Shown: positions 25,542 to 33,488 of the stretch, one piece after another
Position numbering within the stretch: position 1 is the first letter of the stretch
Layout of the letters: each line of letters starts with the position of its first letter
Assembly: GCA_002238605.1 (NCBI GenBank)
Contig: MPMR01000031.1
Coordinates: 1-44,768, forward strand
Source of the DNA: BD2-11 clade cluster bacterium bin43
GTDB taxonomy: Bacteria > Gemmatimonadota > Gemmatimonadetes > Longimicrobiales > Gaopeijiaceae
Direction of reading: 5' to 3'
Length of the DNA: 44,768 bases
Translations under genes and position numbers: made by a program
The notes under the pieces: model-generated
The model's database searches: none
Seen by the model: the letters and a program-made list of their open reading frames with translations, nothing else
Told to the model about the DNA's origin: nothing

Positions 25542-26525
25542 TCAGCGCTGTTGCCTGGCGGCCAATTGTGCCGCGCCGCTACGTCGCGCCAGCAGTCGCT
25601 CGCCGTAGCGTTGCACCATCCGCGCACTCTTCCAGCGCCCGGCCTGCAGGATCGCCGGTAACTCGATTCCGCAGGCGATCATGTCTTGAACCGGCCCCAC
25701 GCGCGTGCTGTGCCCCGCCAAGGCGTCCACGGTGTCGGCGGGAAGCCCGGCACGCAGGGCCATCGACTTGTAGATGCGGGGCACCTGACTCGGAGGGAGT
25801 TGCTCCCCCACCGAGCCGTCCTTACGCACCGAACGGAACAACCGCCCCCCGGCGGTCCCGCTGCGGCCGAGCCATATCTTGACGATCCTCACCGTGTCGC
25901 GCGCGAGAAAGAGCATGGCGCCTGCCCCCTCGGGATCCGTCTTGCTCGTTCGCACGAGCAGCGTCGCGGAACCATCGGCTTCCTCCACGAGGTCGGACAC
26001 GTCCAGCGACACCAGCTCGGATCGGCGCAAGAGCGTGTCGTAGGCCACGGCTAGCAGCGCGCGGTTCCGCGCGTCGATCAGCCGCTTTCCCGCCGCCTTG
26101 ATCAGTCGGTTCCGGAGCGGCCAAGTGAGCCCGGTCACCTGCGTTTGTCTGCGCCCCCGGTTCCGGTACATCCGCTGGAGGGCCAGCTTCACGGCCGTGC
26201 TGTCCGCCGGGTTCGGCAGGCGTAGCGTCTTGTGGAGCGTAGCGATGCTGGACACGTAGCGGCGCACGGTGGCCGGAGCCCTGCTGCTGCCCATGTCCTC
26301 GATGAAGGCGATCAAAGTGGTGGCGCTCGCGGGCACGGCCACCATGCCGTCCTGCTCGCACCAGACCAGGAATACCCGCAGGTCGGCCCTCAGCGCCCGC
26401 TCCGTGTTCCGGCTGAAGGCGCTGCTAACCGTCTCGAAGAAGCGAGCTAACTGCTCCGCCACCTCCGCGTCTGATTCTGCACCGGTCAAGGCATCTATGT
26501 GTGGTTTCGTGTCTGCATCTGGCAT
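25542..26525 (-). CDS. Tyrosine recombinase flanked by inverted dif-like sites
   Basis: A 327-residue tyrosine recombinase. The N-terminal SAM-like core-binding domain covers about residues 25-110 (SRNTERALRADLRVFLVWCEQDG; PATVRRYVSSIATLHKTL). Catalytic residues are visible: Arg in LLRRSELVSL, Lys in RTSKTDPEG, AGHSTRVGPVQDM (H-x-x-R), GRWKSARMVQRY (Trp and the nucleophile Tyr). The start is ATG 26525, with GGAGG 7 bp upstream; a longer TTG-started frame would run through dif-like site B and is unlikely. Site B lies 40 bp upstream, in the gap to the divergent surface-protein gene; site A lies downstream. The enzyme is the natural candidate to act on both sites, which would invert its own gene. 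Confidence 0.88.
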   Translation of the reverse strand: MPDADTKPHIDALTGAESDAEVAEQLARFFETVSSAFSRNTERALRADLRVFLVWCEQDGMVAVPASATTLIAFIEDMGSSRAPATVRRYVSSIATLHKTLRLPNPADSTAVKLALQRMYRNRGRRQTQVTGLTWPLRNRLIKAAGKRLIDARNRALLAVAYDTLLRRSELVSLDVSDLVEEADGSATLLVRTSKTDPEGAGAMLFLARDTVRIVKIWLGRSGTAGGRLFRSVRKDGSVGEQLPPSQVPRIYKSMALRAGLPADTVDALAGHSTRVGPVQDMIACGIELPAILQAGRWKSARMVQRYGERLLARRSGAAQLAARQQR

Positions 26526-26564
26526 CGAGTGGCCTCCGGTTCGATCGCAAGGACCGCGCGTTTT

Positions 26565-26592
26565 GCGTGCGATAAATCCCGTTATCGCGCAC
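26565..26592 (-). other. dif-like recombination site B, inverted
   Basis: Arms GCGTGCGATAA and TTATCGCGCAC around the spacer ATCCCG, which is the reverse complement of the spacer of site A. Including flanks, 33 bp starting GTTTTG match site A in inverse orientation with two differences. The outer GTTTTG is kept on the outside of both sites. The site occupies most of the 101-bp gap between the recombinase and the divergent surface-protein gene, so it overlaps their promoters. Confidence 0.7.
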
Positions 26593-26626
26593 AAAACTCC
26601 CTGCGAAACAGGAGGCGAACTCGAGG

Positions 26627-29218
26627 ATGAACATGATTGGTCAAAGGACTACGTCGGACGGATGGGCGTGCCTCGCACGTCCTTGGCAGGCGACACTCGC
26701 CCTGGCCCTCGCACTGCTGGCGGGCACCGGGACTGCTGCGGCACAGGACACCATGCCCCCGGGGCTGAAGTCCGCGAGGCTCCTCGGGACGAAGCTGATG
26801 CTCGCATTCGATAAGCCGGTGGTGATAAACGAGACCTCGCGGCTGATGAAAGGGTTCACGGTTGACGGGATCTCGGACAGCGCCAGCGTGCATCCGACTG
26901 CGATGACCATGGACAACCGGACGGCCACGCTCGAACTCGGCGCGGGCGCTGATCCGGGGCAGACTGTCACGGTGAGCTTCGACCCGGACAAGGTCCCCAA
27001 CACAGAGCCCTCGTTGCTGTATCCGAACGGTCAGTACATCCCCCTGCGCTACACCGACGGCACCTTAGTGCCGGAGTTCTCCGGCGCGCCGGTGACCATC
27101 GGTCCGGACCCCCCCACCGCCTCGGTTTCGTTCGTGAGCGGGGCGACAGTCGAACTGAGTTGGACGCTTCCTGCCCAGCACCCGGACGTGAGGGTGACCG
27201 CCGTGGAACTTTCTTGGACGTCGCGGACCAAGCCCGACCTCCCGGGGATCCCGGACTTTCGCCCTCATCCAAACAGCCGTTTCCCTTTTGCCGCGACCGG
27301 GCCTAAGACGTGGGCTGTGCGCCACGGGGGCGTCACCCATTACTACCGCGTCCGGCTCGTCACCAACTTCGGCGACGTGGATTCCGAGGTCGTGTCGTGG
27401 ACGAGTGATCAGGATGGCCTGAGACCCGCCACCGGCTTGACGGCGTCGAACGCGACGCAAACGACGGTCGACCTGGCGTGGACGCTGCCCGACCAGCCCG
27501 CGTGGGCAAAGCAGGTGGCGAATTGGATCTGGAGCGAAGTGCAACAGCAGCAGGCGGATGGGACCTGGAGCACGATGGCGAAGCTTGCCGGCGACGCGGT
27601 GGCGCACACCGTTACCGGGCTGAGCACCGGGACCGCCTACAGCTTCCGTGTCAAGCTCATGCACACCACTCATTCCGCACCCTCGGAGCCCGTGTCCGTG
27701 ACCACCTTGGACGACAGGGCACCGCTGACGGCGGCGTTCCACGATGTGCCGGCCACGCACGGCGGCAGGCGCGCCGACTTTAGCTTCGAGCTTCGTTTCA
27801 GCGAGAACTTCCCGGGGAAGCTGCCCTACAAGAAGCTCAGGGACGAGGCGCTTAGTGCGACGAACGGCCGAGTGACGCACGCGCGCCGCGCGGCGCAGAA
27901 CCAGAACCAGCGCTGGATCATCACGGTGCGGCCGCTCTCGTCCGAGGACGTGACCGTGACGCTGGCAGCGACGACCGATTGCTCCGCCGCAGCCGCGATC
28001 TGCACGCCGGACGGTCGACCGCTGTCGAACTCCCCCTCGGCGACGATCCAAGGGGCGTCGGCGCCGCAGGCGACCGGCGTGAAGGTGTCATCGGACGCCG
28101 GCGCGGACAGCACCTATGTCTTGGGCGATACGATTCGCGTGACGCTGACTTTCAGCCAGCCGGTGGAGGTGACGGGCACGCCGCAGCTGAAGATCGACAT
28201 GGACCCGGCGCACTGGGGCGAGAAGTGGGCCAGCTACGAGAGTGGCGGAGGGGACGACATGACGTTCGCCCACGTGGTGGTGGAGCCTAACTTCTCGACC
28301 CAAGGGATCGCGGTGCTCGCGAACACGCTACGGCTCAACGGTGGCACGATCAGGTCGAAGGCGACAGATGCGGCCGCAGACCTGGCGCATGCCGGGCTGG
28401 CCCACGATCCGGCCCACAAGGTGGACTGGCGGCAGTCGGCGAGCGCGGGTGACGTGGCCAGCGGCGACGTGGTGGAAGACCCGTTGGCTGTCGCGGACGA
28501 GGCGCTGGCCGTAGCGGACGGGTTGAGCCCGGACGAGGCCGCCGCGGCGCTGTTCGGTGAGGGGACGCTCAGCGAGGCCCGGCAGGCCGCGCTCGACCGT
28601 CTGGGCAACCGGAACGGCGGCTACGATCTCGGGGACCTGCTCTCCTGGATCGAGCGCTGCCGAAGAGGTGAAGCCCGGTGCGGAGGGACACCTACCGATT
28701 CCAGTCCCACTTCGGGCGCCGCCCTCGTCGGGGCTGCGGCAGCCGGACGCCGGGGGAGCTCCAGGCGCCGCGGACGCTCGCGAGTCCGCGGCACGGGTCG
28801 CCAGGCGGGCAAGGCCGGATGGGCGCTCACCGTGCTGCTTGCCACCGCAATGACCTGGTCATGCACCGGTGATGCGATAGCGCCAACCGCTCCGGCCGCC
28901 ACTGTACCGGATCCGGGTTTCCTGACGGTCGAGTGGAGTGGGCCGGCAGCGAGAGCCGATATCGGCGGCCTGCTGGAGTTGGAGGGTCCGACAATCGACG
29001 CCGTGCGGGCTTCCGGTCTCGAGCTGTACGAATCCGGAACAGGGGAGCGCCATCAGATCGTCGTGGCGGGCGTTCTCCGGCCGGGTCCCCTCATGCAGTT
29101 CCACGTGCCGGACCGCAACCAGTTCGCTATGTACCGGGTCCGCGTCCTACAGGTTACGGGTGAGGGCTACGGGCTCCGGGACCCAACGGAGTACCGGGCC
29201 GTGGTCGTCACGAACTGA
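26627..29218 (+). CDS. Large secreted surface protein with Fn3-like domains
   Basis: An 863-residue protein. The signal peptide ends near AAAQDT. Residues of about 40-140 match SwmB/Ig-like surface domains (LKSARLLGTKLMLAFDKPV). Two fibronectin-type III-like domains follow at about 160-265 and 270-365 (LTASNATQTTVDLAWTLP; TGLSTGTAYSFRVKL). Two more beta domains follow (385-480; 485-605, with YVLGDTIRVTLTFSQPVEVTGTPQLKID). Near 665-685, YDLGDLLSWIERCRRGEARC is dockerin-like. An Arg-rich stretch and a second hydrophobic segment ending in a lipobox-like TWSC (about 745-765) precede a last beta domain, as if two secreted proteins had fused. It is probably an adhesin or envelope protein. AGGAGG precedes the start. 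Confidence 0.75.
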   Translation: MNMIGQRTTSDGWACLARPWQATLALALALLAGTGTAAAQDTMPPGLKSARLLGTKLMLAFDKPVVINETSRLMKGFTVDGISDSASVHPTAMTMDNRTATLELGAGADPGQTVTVSFDPDKVPNTEPSLLYPNGQYIPLRYTDGTLVPEFSGAPVTIGPDPPTASVSFVSGATVELSWTLPAQHPDVRVTAVELSWTSRTKPDLPGIPDFRPHPNSRFPFAATGPKTWAVRHGGVTHYYRVRLVTNFGDVDSEVVSWTSDQDGLRPATGLTASNATQTTVDLAWTLPDQPAWAKQVANWIWSEVQQQQADGTWSTMAKLAGDAVAHTVTGLSTGTAYSFRVKLMHTTHSAPSEPVSVTTLDDRAPLTAAFHDVPATHGGRRADFSFELRFSENFPGKLPYKKLRDEALSATNGRVTHARRAAQNQNQRWIITVRPLSSEDVTVTLAATTDCSAAAAICTPDGRPLSNSPSATIQGASAPQATGVKVSSDAGADSTYVLGDTIRVTLTFSQPVEVTGTPQLKIDMDPAHWGEKWASYESGGGDDMTFAHVVVEPNFSTQGIAVLANTLRLNGGTIRSKATDAAADLAHAGLAHDPAHKVDWRQSASAGDVASGDVVEDPLAVADEALAVADGLSPDEAAAALFGEGTLSEARQAALDRLGNRNGGYDLGDLLSWIERCRRGEARCGGTPTDSSPTSGAALVGAAAAGRRGSSRRRGRSRVRGTGRQAGKAGWALTVLLATAMTWSCTGDAIAPTAPAATVPDPGFLTVEWSGPAARADIGGLLELEGPTIDAVRASGLELYESGTGERHQIVVAGVLRPGPLMQFHVPDRNQFAMYRVRVLQVTGEGYGLRDPTEYRAVVVTN

Positions 29219-29289
29219 CAACCCCCACCAAGATGGGTCCCCCGACGTGCGCGGCGAGGTCCGAGTGCGTCGGGGGAGCCACGCCCACA

Positions 29290-29328
29290 GCGGCCGGGGC
29301 GCGCGCAGGTGTCGCGCGGCCCGGCCGC
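29290..29328 (+). terminator. Strong hairpin after the surface-protein gene
   Basis: A 16-bp GC-rich stem (left arm GCGGCCGGGGCGCGCG, right arm complementary with one mismatch) closes a 7-nt loop, 72 bp after the stop codon. There is no long U tract, only TTAAGG. It probably ends transcription of the surface-protein gene. Confidence 0.5.
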
Positions 29329-29806
29329 TTAAGGGTTGCACCAAGCAGCGCCTTCTTGAGGGGCCGGATGGTGCCGGGTTGTCCGGTAGAGCCCCCGTCA
29401 CCGGCAACCCCGACTTCCCGTCCCGCCATCCCCGCACCAGCACACGTCGGCCTGCTGGCGCCGTAGGGCCGTCCGCCCGCCGCGCATGCCATGAAGCGCG
29501 CGGCCGGTCCGCGAACGCCATCCCTCTCCGGGCCGGGAATCGACTAGCTCCACTAGCGTCGTCCTCTTCCCAGCGGCCGGACCGGCCTCGCGAACGGCAT
29601 CCCCTTCCCGCGAACGCTCGGCTTCCGGCACGCCGCCCGGCGCGTGTCCCGAACCGGTCGCACCTGCGCCGGGCTCCGTCGGTCGAGCCTCGCACGCCAC
29701 CCCCCGCTGTCGCATCCCCCTGCCCCGTGGGGGCGTGCGCCGCCGCACTGGCGGCGGGCTCCCGGGCGTCCCGGACAACATCGGATAACTACTTACACCA
29801 CGGACA

Positions 29807-29848
29807 CTTAGGAGATCTCCTAAGAGTTGACTTCCTGGAAAAGGTCCT
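29807..29848 (+). promoter_or_regulatory. Perfect 18-bp palindrome upstream of the transfer operon
   Basis: CTTAGGAGATCTCCTAAG at 29807-29824 is a perfect palindrome, followed directly by a -35-like TTGACT (29827-29832) and a second small palindrome, AAAGG T CCTTT. This is a typical operator layout, 63 bp before the start codon of the XRE/AlpA-like regulator. It probably serves autoregulation of the transfer operon. Confidence 0.6.
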
Positions 29849-29887
29849 TTCAACGTTACGGGCCTTGACACGGCTGGATCGGCTCTC

Positions 29888-30451
29888 ATGCAGACCCTGG
29901 AGGAGCAATTCAACACACGGCTGAACGCGTTTCTGGGCAGCACGGGCATGTGCCCGACGACGCTCGGCATGATGGCGGTGGGCGACCCGAGCCTGCTGCG
30001 CCAGATCGAGCGGGGACGCTCGCCGTCGCTCAGGACGGCGGACCGGATTCTGGCCTTCCTGGCCGCCTACGAGGCGGATCCGGCCGCTGCGATGGCTCGG
30101 TACGCCCGGCTGGCCCGGCTGAGGCGGACGAGGCGGGCGGCGCGAGACGGGAAGACGAACCGGAGCGAAGCGATGAGTAGAGACCGGAGGACTGAGAGAA
30201 CGAAGCCGGAGATCCGTTTCCTGCGGATCTCGGAAGTCGAGGCGCTGACCGGCCTGTCGCGGACCACGATCTACGACTGGTCGGCGGACGGGCGCTTCCC
30301 CCGGGCGGTCCGGCTGAGCGGGCGCGCGGTGCGCTGGATCGAGTCGGAGGTCCTGGAATGGATGGATGAGCGGATCGAGCACGACCGGGTCGGGGAGGGA
30401 CGCCCCGGCGCCAACACCACAACGGAACCCCAAAAGGAGGAGACCGAATGA
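29888..30451 (+). CDS. Fused XRE-like and AlpA-like DNA-binding regulator
   Basis: A 187-residue protein with two DNA-binding parts. Residues 1-65 (LGSTGMCPTTLGMMAVGDPSLLRQIERGRSPSLRTADRILAFL) match small lambda-repressor-like regulators of integrative elements. Residues 105-165 (RFLRISEVEALTGLSRTTIYDWSADGRFPRAVRLSGRAVRWIESEVLEWM) are an AlpA/excisionase-type helix-turn-helix. At the second locus (41779-42340) the same two parts are separate genes, so this is a fusion, although an internal ATG at 30173 could also release the AlpA part alone. It overlaps the VirB2 start by 4 bp, so regulator and transfer genes share one operon. AlpA-type proteins usually control excision or activate element genes. 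Confidence 0.8.
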   Translation: MQTLEEQFNTRLNAFLGSTGMCPTTLGMMAVGDPSLLRQIERGRSPSLRTADRILAFLAAYEADPAAAMARYARLARLRRTRRAARDGKTNRSEAMSRDRRTERTKPEIRFLRISEVEALTGLSRTTIYDWSADGRFPRAVRLSGRAVRWIESEVLEWMDERIEHDRVGEGRPGANTTTEPQKEETE

Positions 30452-30735
30452 GAACGTTGTCGAGAACGCTGAAGGCGGCGGCCTGGGCCGCGCTGCTGGC
30501 GCTGACGCCGGGTGTGCTGCTGGCGCAGGGCACGAGCCCGTGGGTGGACGCGGTGAACGAGCTACAGACGCAGTTCACGGGACCGATCGCGCGCGGGCTG
30601 TCGCTGATCGCGATCGTGGTCGGCGGGCTGATGTTCGCGTTCGGCGAGGGCGGCAGCAAGCGCACGCTGGCCGGGATCATCTTCGGGATCGGGATGGCCG
30701 TGGGCGCAGTGAACTTCCTGGGCTGGCTGTTCTGA
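30448..30735 (+). CDS. trbC: VirB2/TrbC-like conjugative pilin
   Basis: A 95-residue protein. A signal sequence (ALLALTPGVLLAQG) is followed by two membrane segments (IARGLSLIAIVVGGLMFAFG and LAGIIFGIGMAVGAVNFLGWLF) separated by a short basic loop (GGSKRT). This is the standard layout of VirB2/TrbC pilins, the major subunit of the conjugative pilus. AGGAGG lies well before the ATG. The stop overlaps the next start (TGATG). First structural gene of the operon. Confidence 0.85.
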   Translation: MRTLSRTLKAAAWAALLALTPGVLLAQGTSPWVDAVNELQTQFTGPIARGLSLIAIVVGGLMFAFGEGGSKRTLAGIIFGIGMAVGAVNFLGWLF

Positions 30736-31040
30736 TGCGGTGTCTCACTCGCTGGGCTGGCTACGCGGCGCTGAACCGGCCGTTGACGGTGCTTGGCGTC
30801 GAGCGGCGGCTGTTCCTGCTGGGCGCGACGCTCGCGGTCTCGGTGTGGAACGCGACGGCCTCGCTGGTGGCGGGCGGCGTGATCTTCACCGGCTGCTACG
30901 GCGCGGGCTGGCTCGCCGGCCGGAGGGACCCGGCGATGCTCGCGGTGATCCGTGCTGCGTCGCGCCACCCGGCCAGGTTCGATCCGGGCAAGTGGGCGGC
31001 TGAGCCGTGGCACCTGAACGTCCGGGGAGCCGGCGAGTGA
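30735..31040 (+). CDS. trbD: VirB3/TrbD-like inner-membrane T4SS protein
   Basis: A 101-residue protein with one or two membrane segments (RLFLLGATLAVSVWNATASLVAGGVIFTGCYGAGWL) after the short N-terminal RPLTVLGVERR, typical of VirB3/TrbD. It then has a soluble tail with DPAMLAVIRAASRHPARFDPGKW. Start is the ATG that overlaps the pilin stop codon. VirB3 works with VirB4 at the inner membrane, and the next gene is VirB4. Confidence 0.8.
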   Translation: MRCLTRWAGYAALNRPLTVLGVERRLFLLGATLAVSVWNATASLVAGGVIFTGCYGAGWLAGRRDPAMLAVIRAASRHPARFDPGKWAAEPWHLNVRGAGE

Positions 31041-33484
31041 GGGTCGCCGAGGAGCTTCGGGCGCACGAGGCGGCGGGCTCGCTGGCCGAGGAGCTGCCCT
31101 ACTGGGGCTGGCTCGACGATGGCCGCACCTGCCTGGCGCGTTCGGGCGAGTTGATCGCGGCGGGACGGCTGCGGTCCGCTGCCGTGGACGGGCGCACGCC
31201 GGAGCAGGTCGACCGGGTGCTGGGTCTCTGGCAGCGCCTGCTGTCGGGTCTCGACCCGAGCGCGCGCCTCTACTTCTATCTGCTCCGGCGCCCGGCGGCC
31301 ATCGCGCGGGGGAGCGAAGAGAATGGCTCCGATATCGCGGCCGTCTCGAAGCGGAAGCGCGCCGCGTTCCTCGACCGCCGCGTGCAGCGCCTCGACGCCT
31401 ACGTCGTCTGGTCGCTCGGGTCCGCTCTCCGTCCGGTGGCTAGGCGCACGCGGTCCGGACCGCTGGCCCGGCTCGCCCGGCTGCGGAAGCGCCGGAAGAA
31501 GGGCGCGCCGACGTACCTGGCGTCCGAGATCGAGGCGGCGGCGGACCGGTTCCGCGCGATGGTCGAGGCGGGCCGCTCGCTCGTGGCCGAGCACACGCCC
31601 ATCGAGATGCTGGGGGCCGCCGACGCGTCCCGGCTTCTGTCGGCACTCATCAACCGCCCCGGCACGCCGTGGGACGGCGCGACGGGCAGCGGCATGAACT
31701 GGCGGCTCGCGCTGTCGGAGCTGGAAGCCGAGCGCAGTCACCTGAGGCTCGACGGCGAGCCGGTGATCCTCTACTCGCTGCTGTCGCCACCCGGGCAGGC
31801 GCACGCGAACCTGCTCCGGGACCTGTACTGCCTCGACGCGACGCTGACCGTCTCGCTCGAATGGCGGCCGTGGACCGTGGAAGCGGCCAGGCGCCGGATC
31901 CGGGGCGCGCAGCGTCACTACTTCTCGCGCCGCTACTCGATGATGGCGCACGTGCAGGAGACCGAGGGCACGGCGTCGGCGATGGTCGATTCGGCCGCCG
32001 CGGTCGAGTCGGACCGGCTGGGCGCCGCGCTCGTCGAACTCGAAGCCGACGGCGTGGCCTACGGCGACGCGACGCTCACCGTTGCGCTCCACGGCGAACT
32101 GGACGAGATCGAGCGGCTGGACGGCGACGTGCGCCGCCTGTTCGCCGCGCATGACGCGAAGGCCGTCCGCGAGGGCTACGGCCAGCTGCCCGTCTGGTTC
32201 TCGCGTCTGCCCGCCCAGCCCCGCAAGCGGCAGGTGAGGACGGTGTTCGTCTCGGCCGGCCTCGCGGCTTGCCTCGCGCCCGTGTTCGGGCCGCCCCGGG
32301 GCTCGGCCCGGTGCAGGCACCTGGACCGCGGGTCGCTCGCGGTGCTGGAGACGCCTTGGCGCACCGCGTACCACTACGACCTGTTCCGCGGCGACGTGGG
32401 CCACACGCTGATCCTGGGCGCGACGGGCTCGGGCAAGAGCTTCGCGCTCAACTTCCTCCTGGTCGAGGCGCTCAAGTACGATCCGCGCGTGCTCATCCTG
32501 GACCTCGGGGGCTCGTACCGCTGGCTGACCCGGTTCCTCGGGGGCCACTACTTGGAACTCACGCCCGCGGGCGACGCCGAGACCGGGCTCAAGCTTCAGC
32601 CGTTCGCGCTGCCCGCGGGCACGCGCACGTTTCAGTTCCTCACCGGCTGGGTGCTCCGCCTGCTGAGGCTCGGCGGCTACGAGCCGACAGGCGCGGACAC
32701 GAGCGAGATCCGCTCTCGGATCGAGGACCTGTACGCGCTCGGCGCCGAGCGCCGCACGCTGGGCGTGCTGACCGGCTCCCTCCCGGCCGCCATGTGGCCG
32801 GCGCTCAGCCGCTGGACCGGCGACGGCGTCTGGGGCCGGTTCTTCGACAACGCGCCGGTCGGCGGGGCCGACCTCGAGTTCCGGGATTGGCAGGTGATCG
32901 ACCTGGCGGGCGCGGCGGAGCACGCGGATCTGTGCGAGGCCGCGCTCGCCTACCTGCTCGAACGGTTGCGGCTGGAGATCGAAGACCCCCGGGAAGCCGC
33001 GCGGCTCAAGCTGATGGTCGTCGACGAGGCGTGGCGCTACCTGGCCGACCCGGCGGTGCTCGCCTACCTGGCCGAGGCGGCCAAGACGTGGCGCAAGAAG
33101 AACGCCGCGCTCGTGCTCGCGACCCAGTCGGCCGTGGACATGACCGGGACGTCCGGCGCATCGGCGCTGCTGGAGTCGATCCCGACGAAGCTGTTCCTCG
33201 CGAACCCCGAGTTGCCGGACGGGGTCGGCGACCTGTTCCGGCTGAACGATTCGGAGGTCGGGCGGATCCGGGAGCTGACGCCCAAGCGCGAACTGTATCT
33301 CCGGCGCCCGGACGAGGCGGCCGTGCTCCGCCTCGAAGTCGATCCGGAGAGCTACTGGCTCTACACCTCTTCGCCGCTGGACGCCGAGAGGCGCGCCGAG
33401 GCCGTCCAGAGACACGGCCTCGCCAAGGCGCTCGAAGTCCTGGCGAACCCCAATCCCCAACCCACTACCCCAAGGAGGACATGA
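31037..33484 (+). CDS. trbE: VirB4/TrbE-like conjugation ATPase
   Basis: An 815-residue ATPase that powers pilus assembly and DNA transfer. The Walker A motif is ILGATGSGKSFALNF (about residue 460) and Walker B is LKLMVVDEAWRYLAD (about 660), followed by AKTWRKKNAALVLATQS, the typical VirB4 segment. The N-terminal ~400 residues are the VirB4/CagE domain. I chose GTG 31037 (GTGA overlap with the TrbD stop, GGGGAG 7 bp upstream); a GTG at 31007 gives a longer frame inside the upstream gene. A large antisense open frame covers this gene but is a GC-driven shadow. Confidence 0.9.
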   Translation: MRVAEELRAHEAAGSLAEELPYWGWLDDGRTCLARSGELIAAGRLRSAAVDGRTPEQVDRVLGLWQRLLSGLDPSARLYFYLLRRPAAIARGSEENGSDIAAVSKRKRAAFLDRRVQRLDAYVVWSLGSALRPVARRTRSGPLARLARLRKRRKKGAPTYLASEIEAAADRFRAMVEAGRSLVAEHTPIEMLGAADASRLLSALINRPGTPWDGATGSGMNWRLALSELEAERSHLRLDGEPVILYSLLSPPGQAHANLLRDLYCLDATLTVSLEWRPWTVEAARRRIRGAQRHYFSRRYSMMAHVQETEGTASAMVDSAAAVESDRLGAALVELEADGVAYGDATLTVALHGELDEIERLDGDVRRLFAAHDAKAVREGYGQLPVWFSRLPAQPRKRQVRTVFVSAGLAACLAPVFGPPRGSARCRHLDRGSLAVLETPWRTAYHYDLFRGDVGHTLILGATGSGKSFALNFLLVEALKYDPRVLILDLGGSYRWLTRFLGGHYLELTPAGDAETGLKLQPFALPAGTRTFQFLTGWVLRLLRLGGYEPTGADTSEIRSRIEDLYALGAERRTLGVLTGSLPAAMWPALSRWTGDGVWGRFFDNAPVGGADLEFRDWQVIDLAGAAEHADLCEAALAYLLERLRLEIEDPREAARLKLMVVDEAWRYLADPAVLAYLAEAAKTWRKKNAALVLATQSAVDMTGTSGASALLESIPTKLFLANPELPDGVGDLFRLNDSEVGRIRELTPKRELYLRRPDEAAVLRLEVDPESYWLYTSSPLDAERRAEAVQRHGLAKALEVLANPNPQPTTPRRT

Positions 33485-33488
33485 CGCC

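Larger units (their letters stand above)
29219..29887. other. Intergenic region before the transfer operon
   Basis: About 670 bp. The left part holds the hairpin at 29290-29328. The middle is GC-rich with no gene I can support. The right 110 bp turn AT-rich and contain the 18-bp palindrome and promoter-like TTGACT/TTGACA elements in front of the regulator that heads the transfer operon. Confidence 0.5.
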
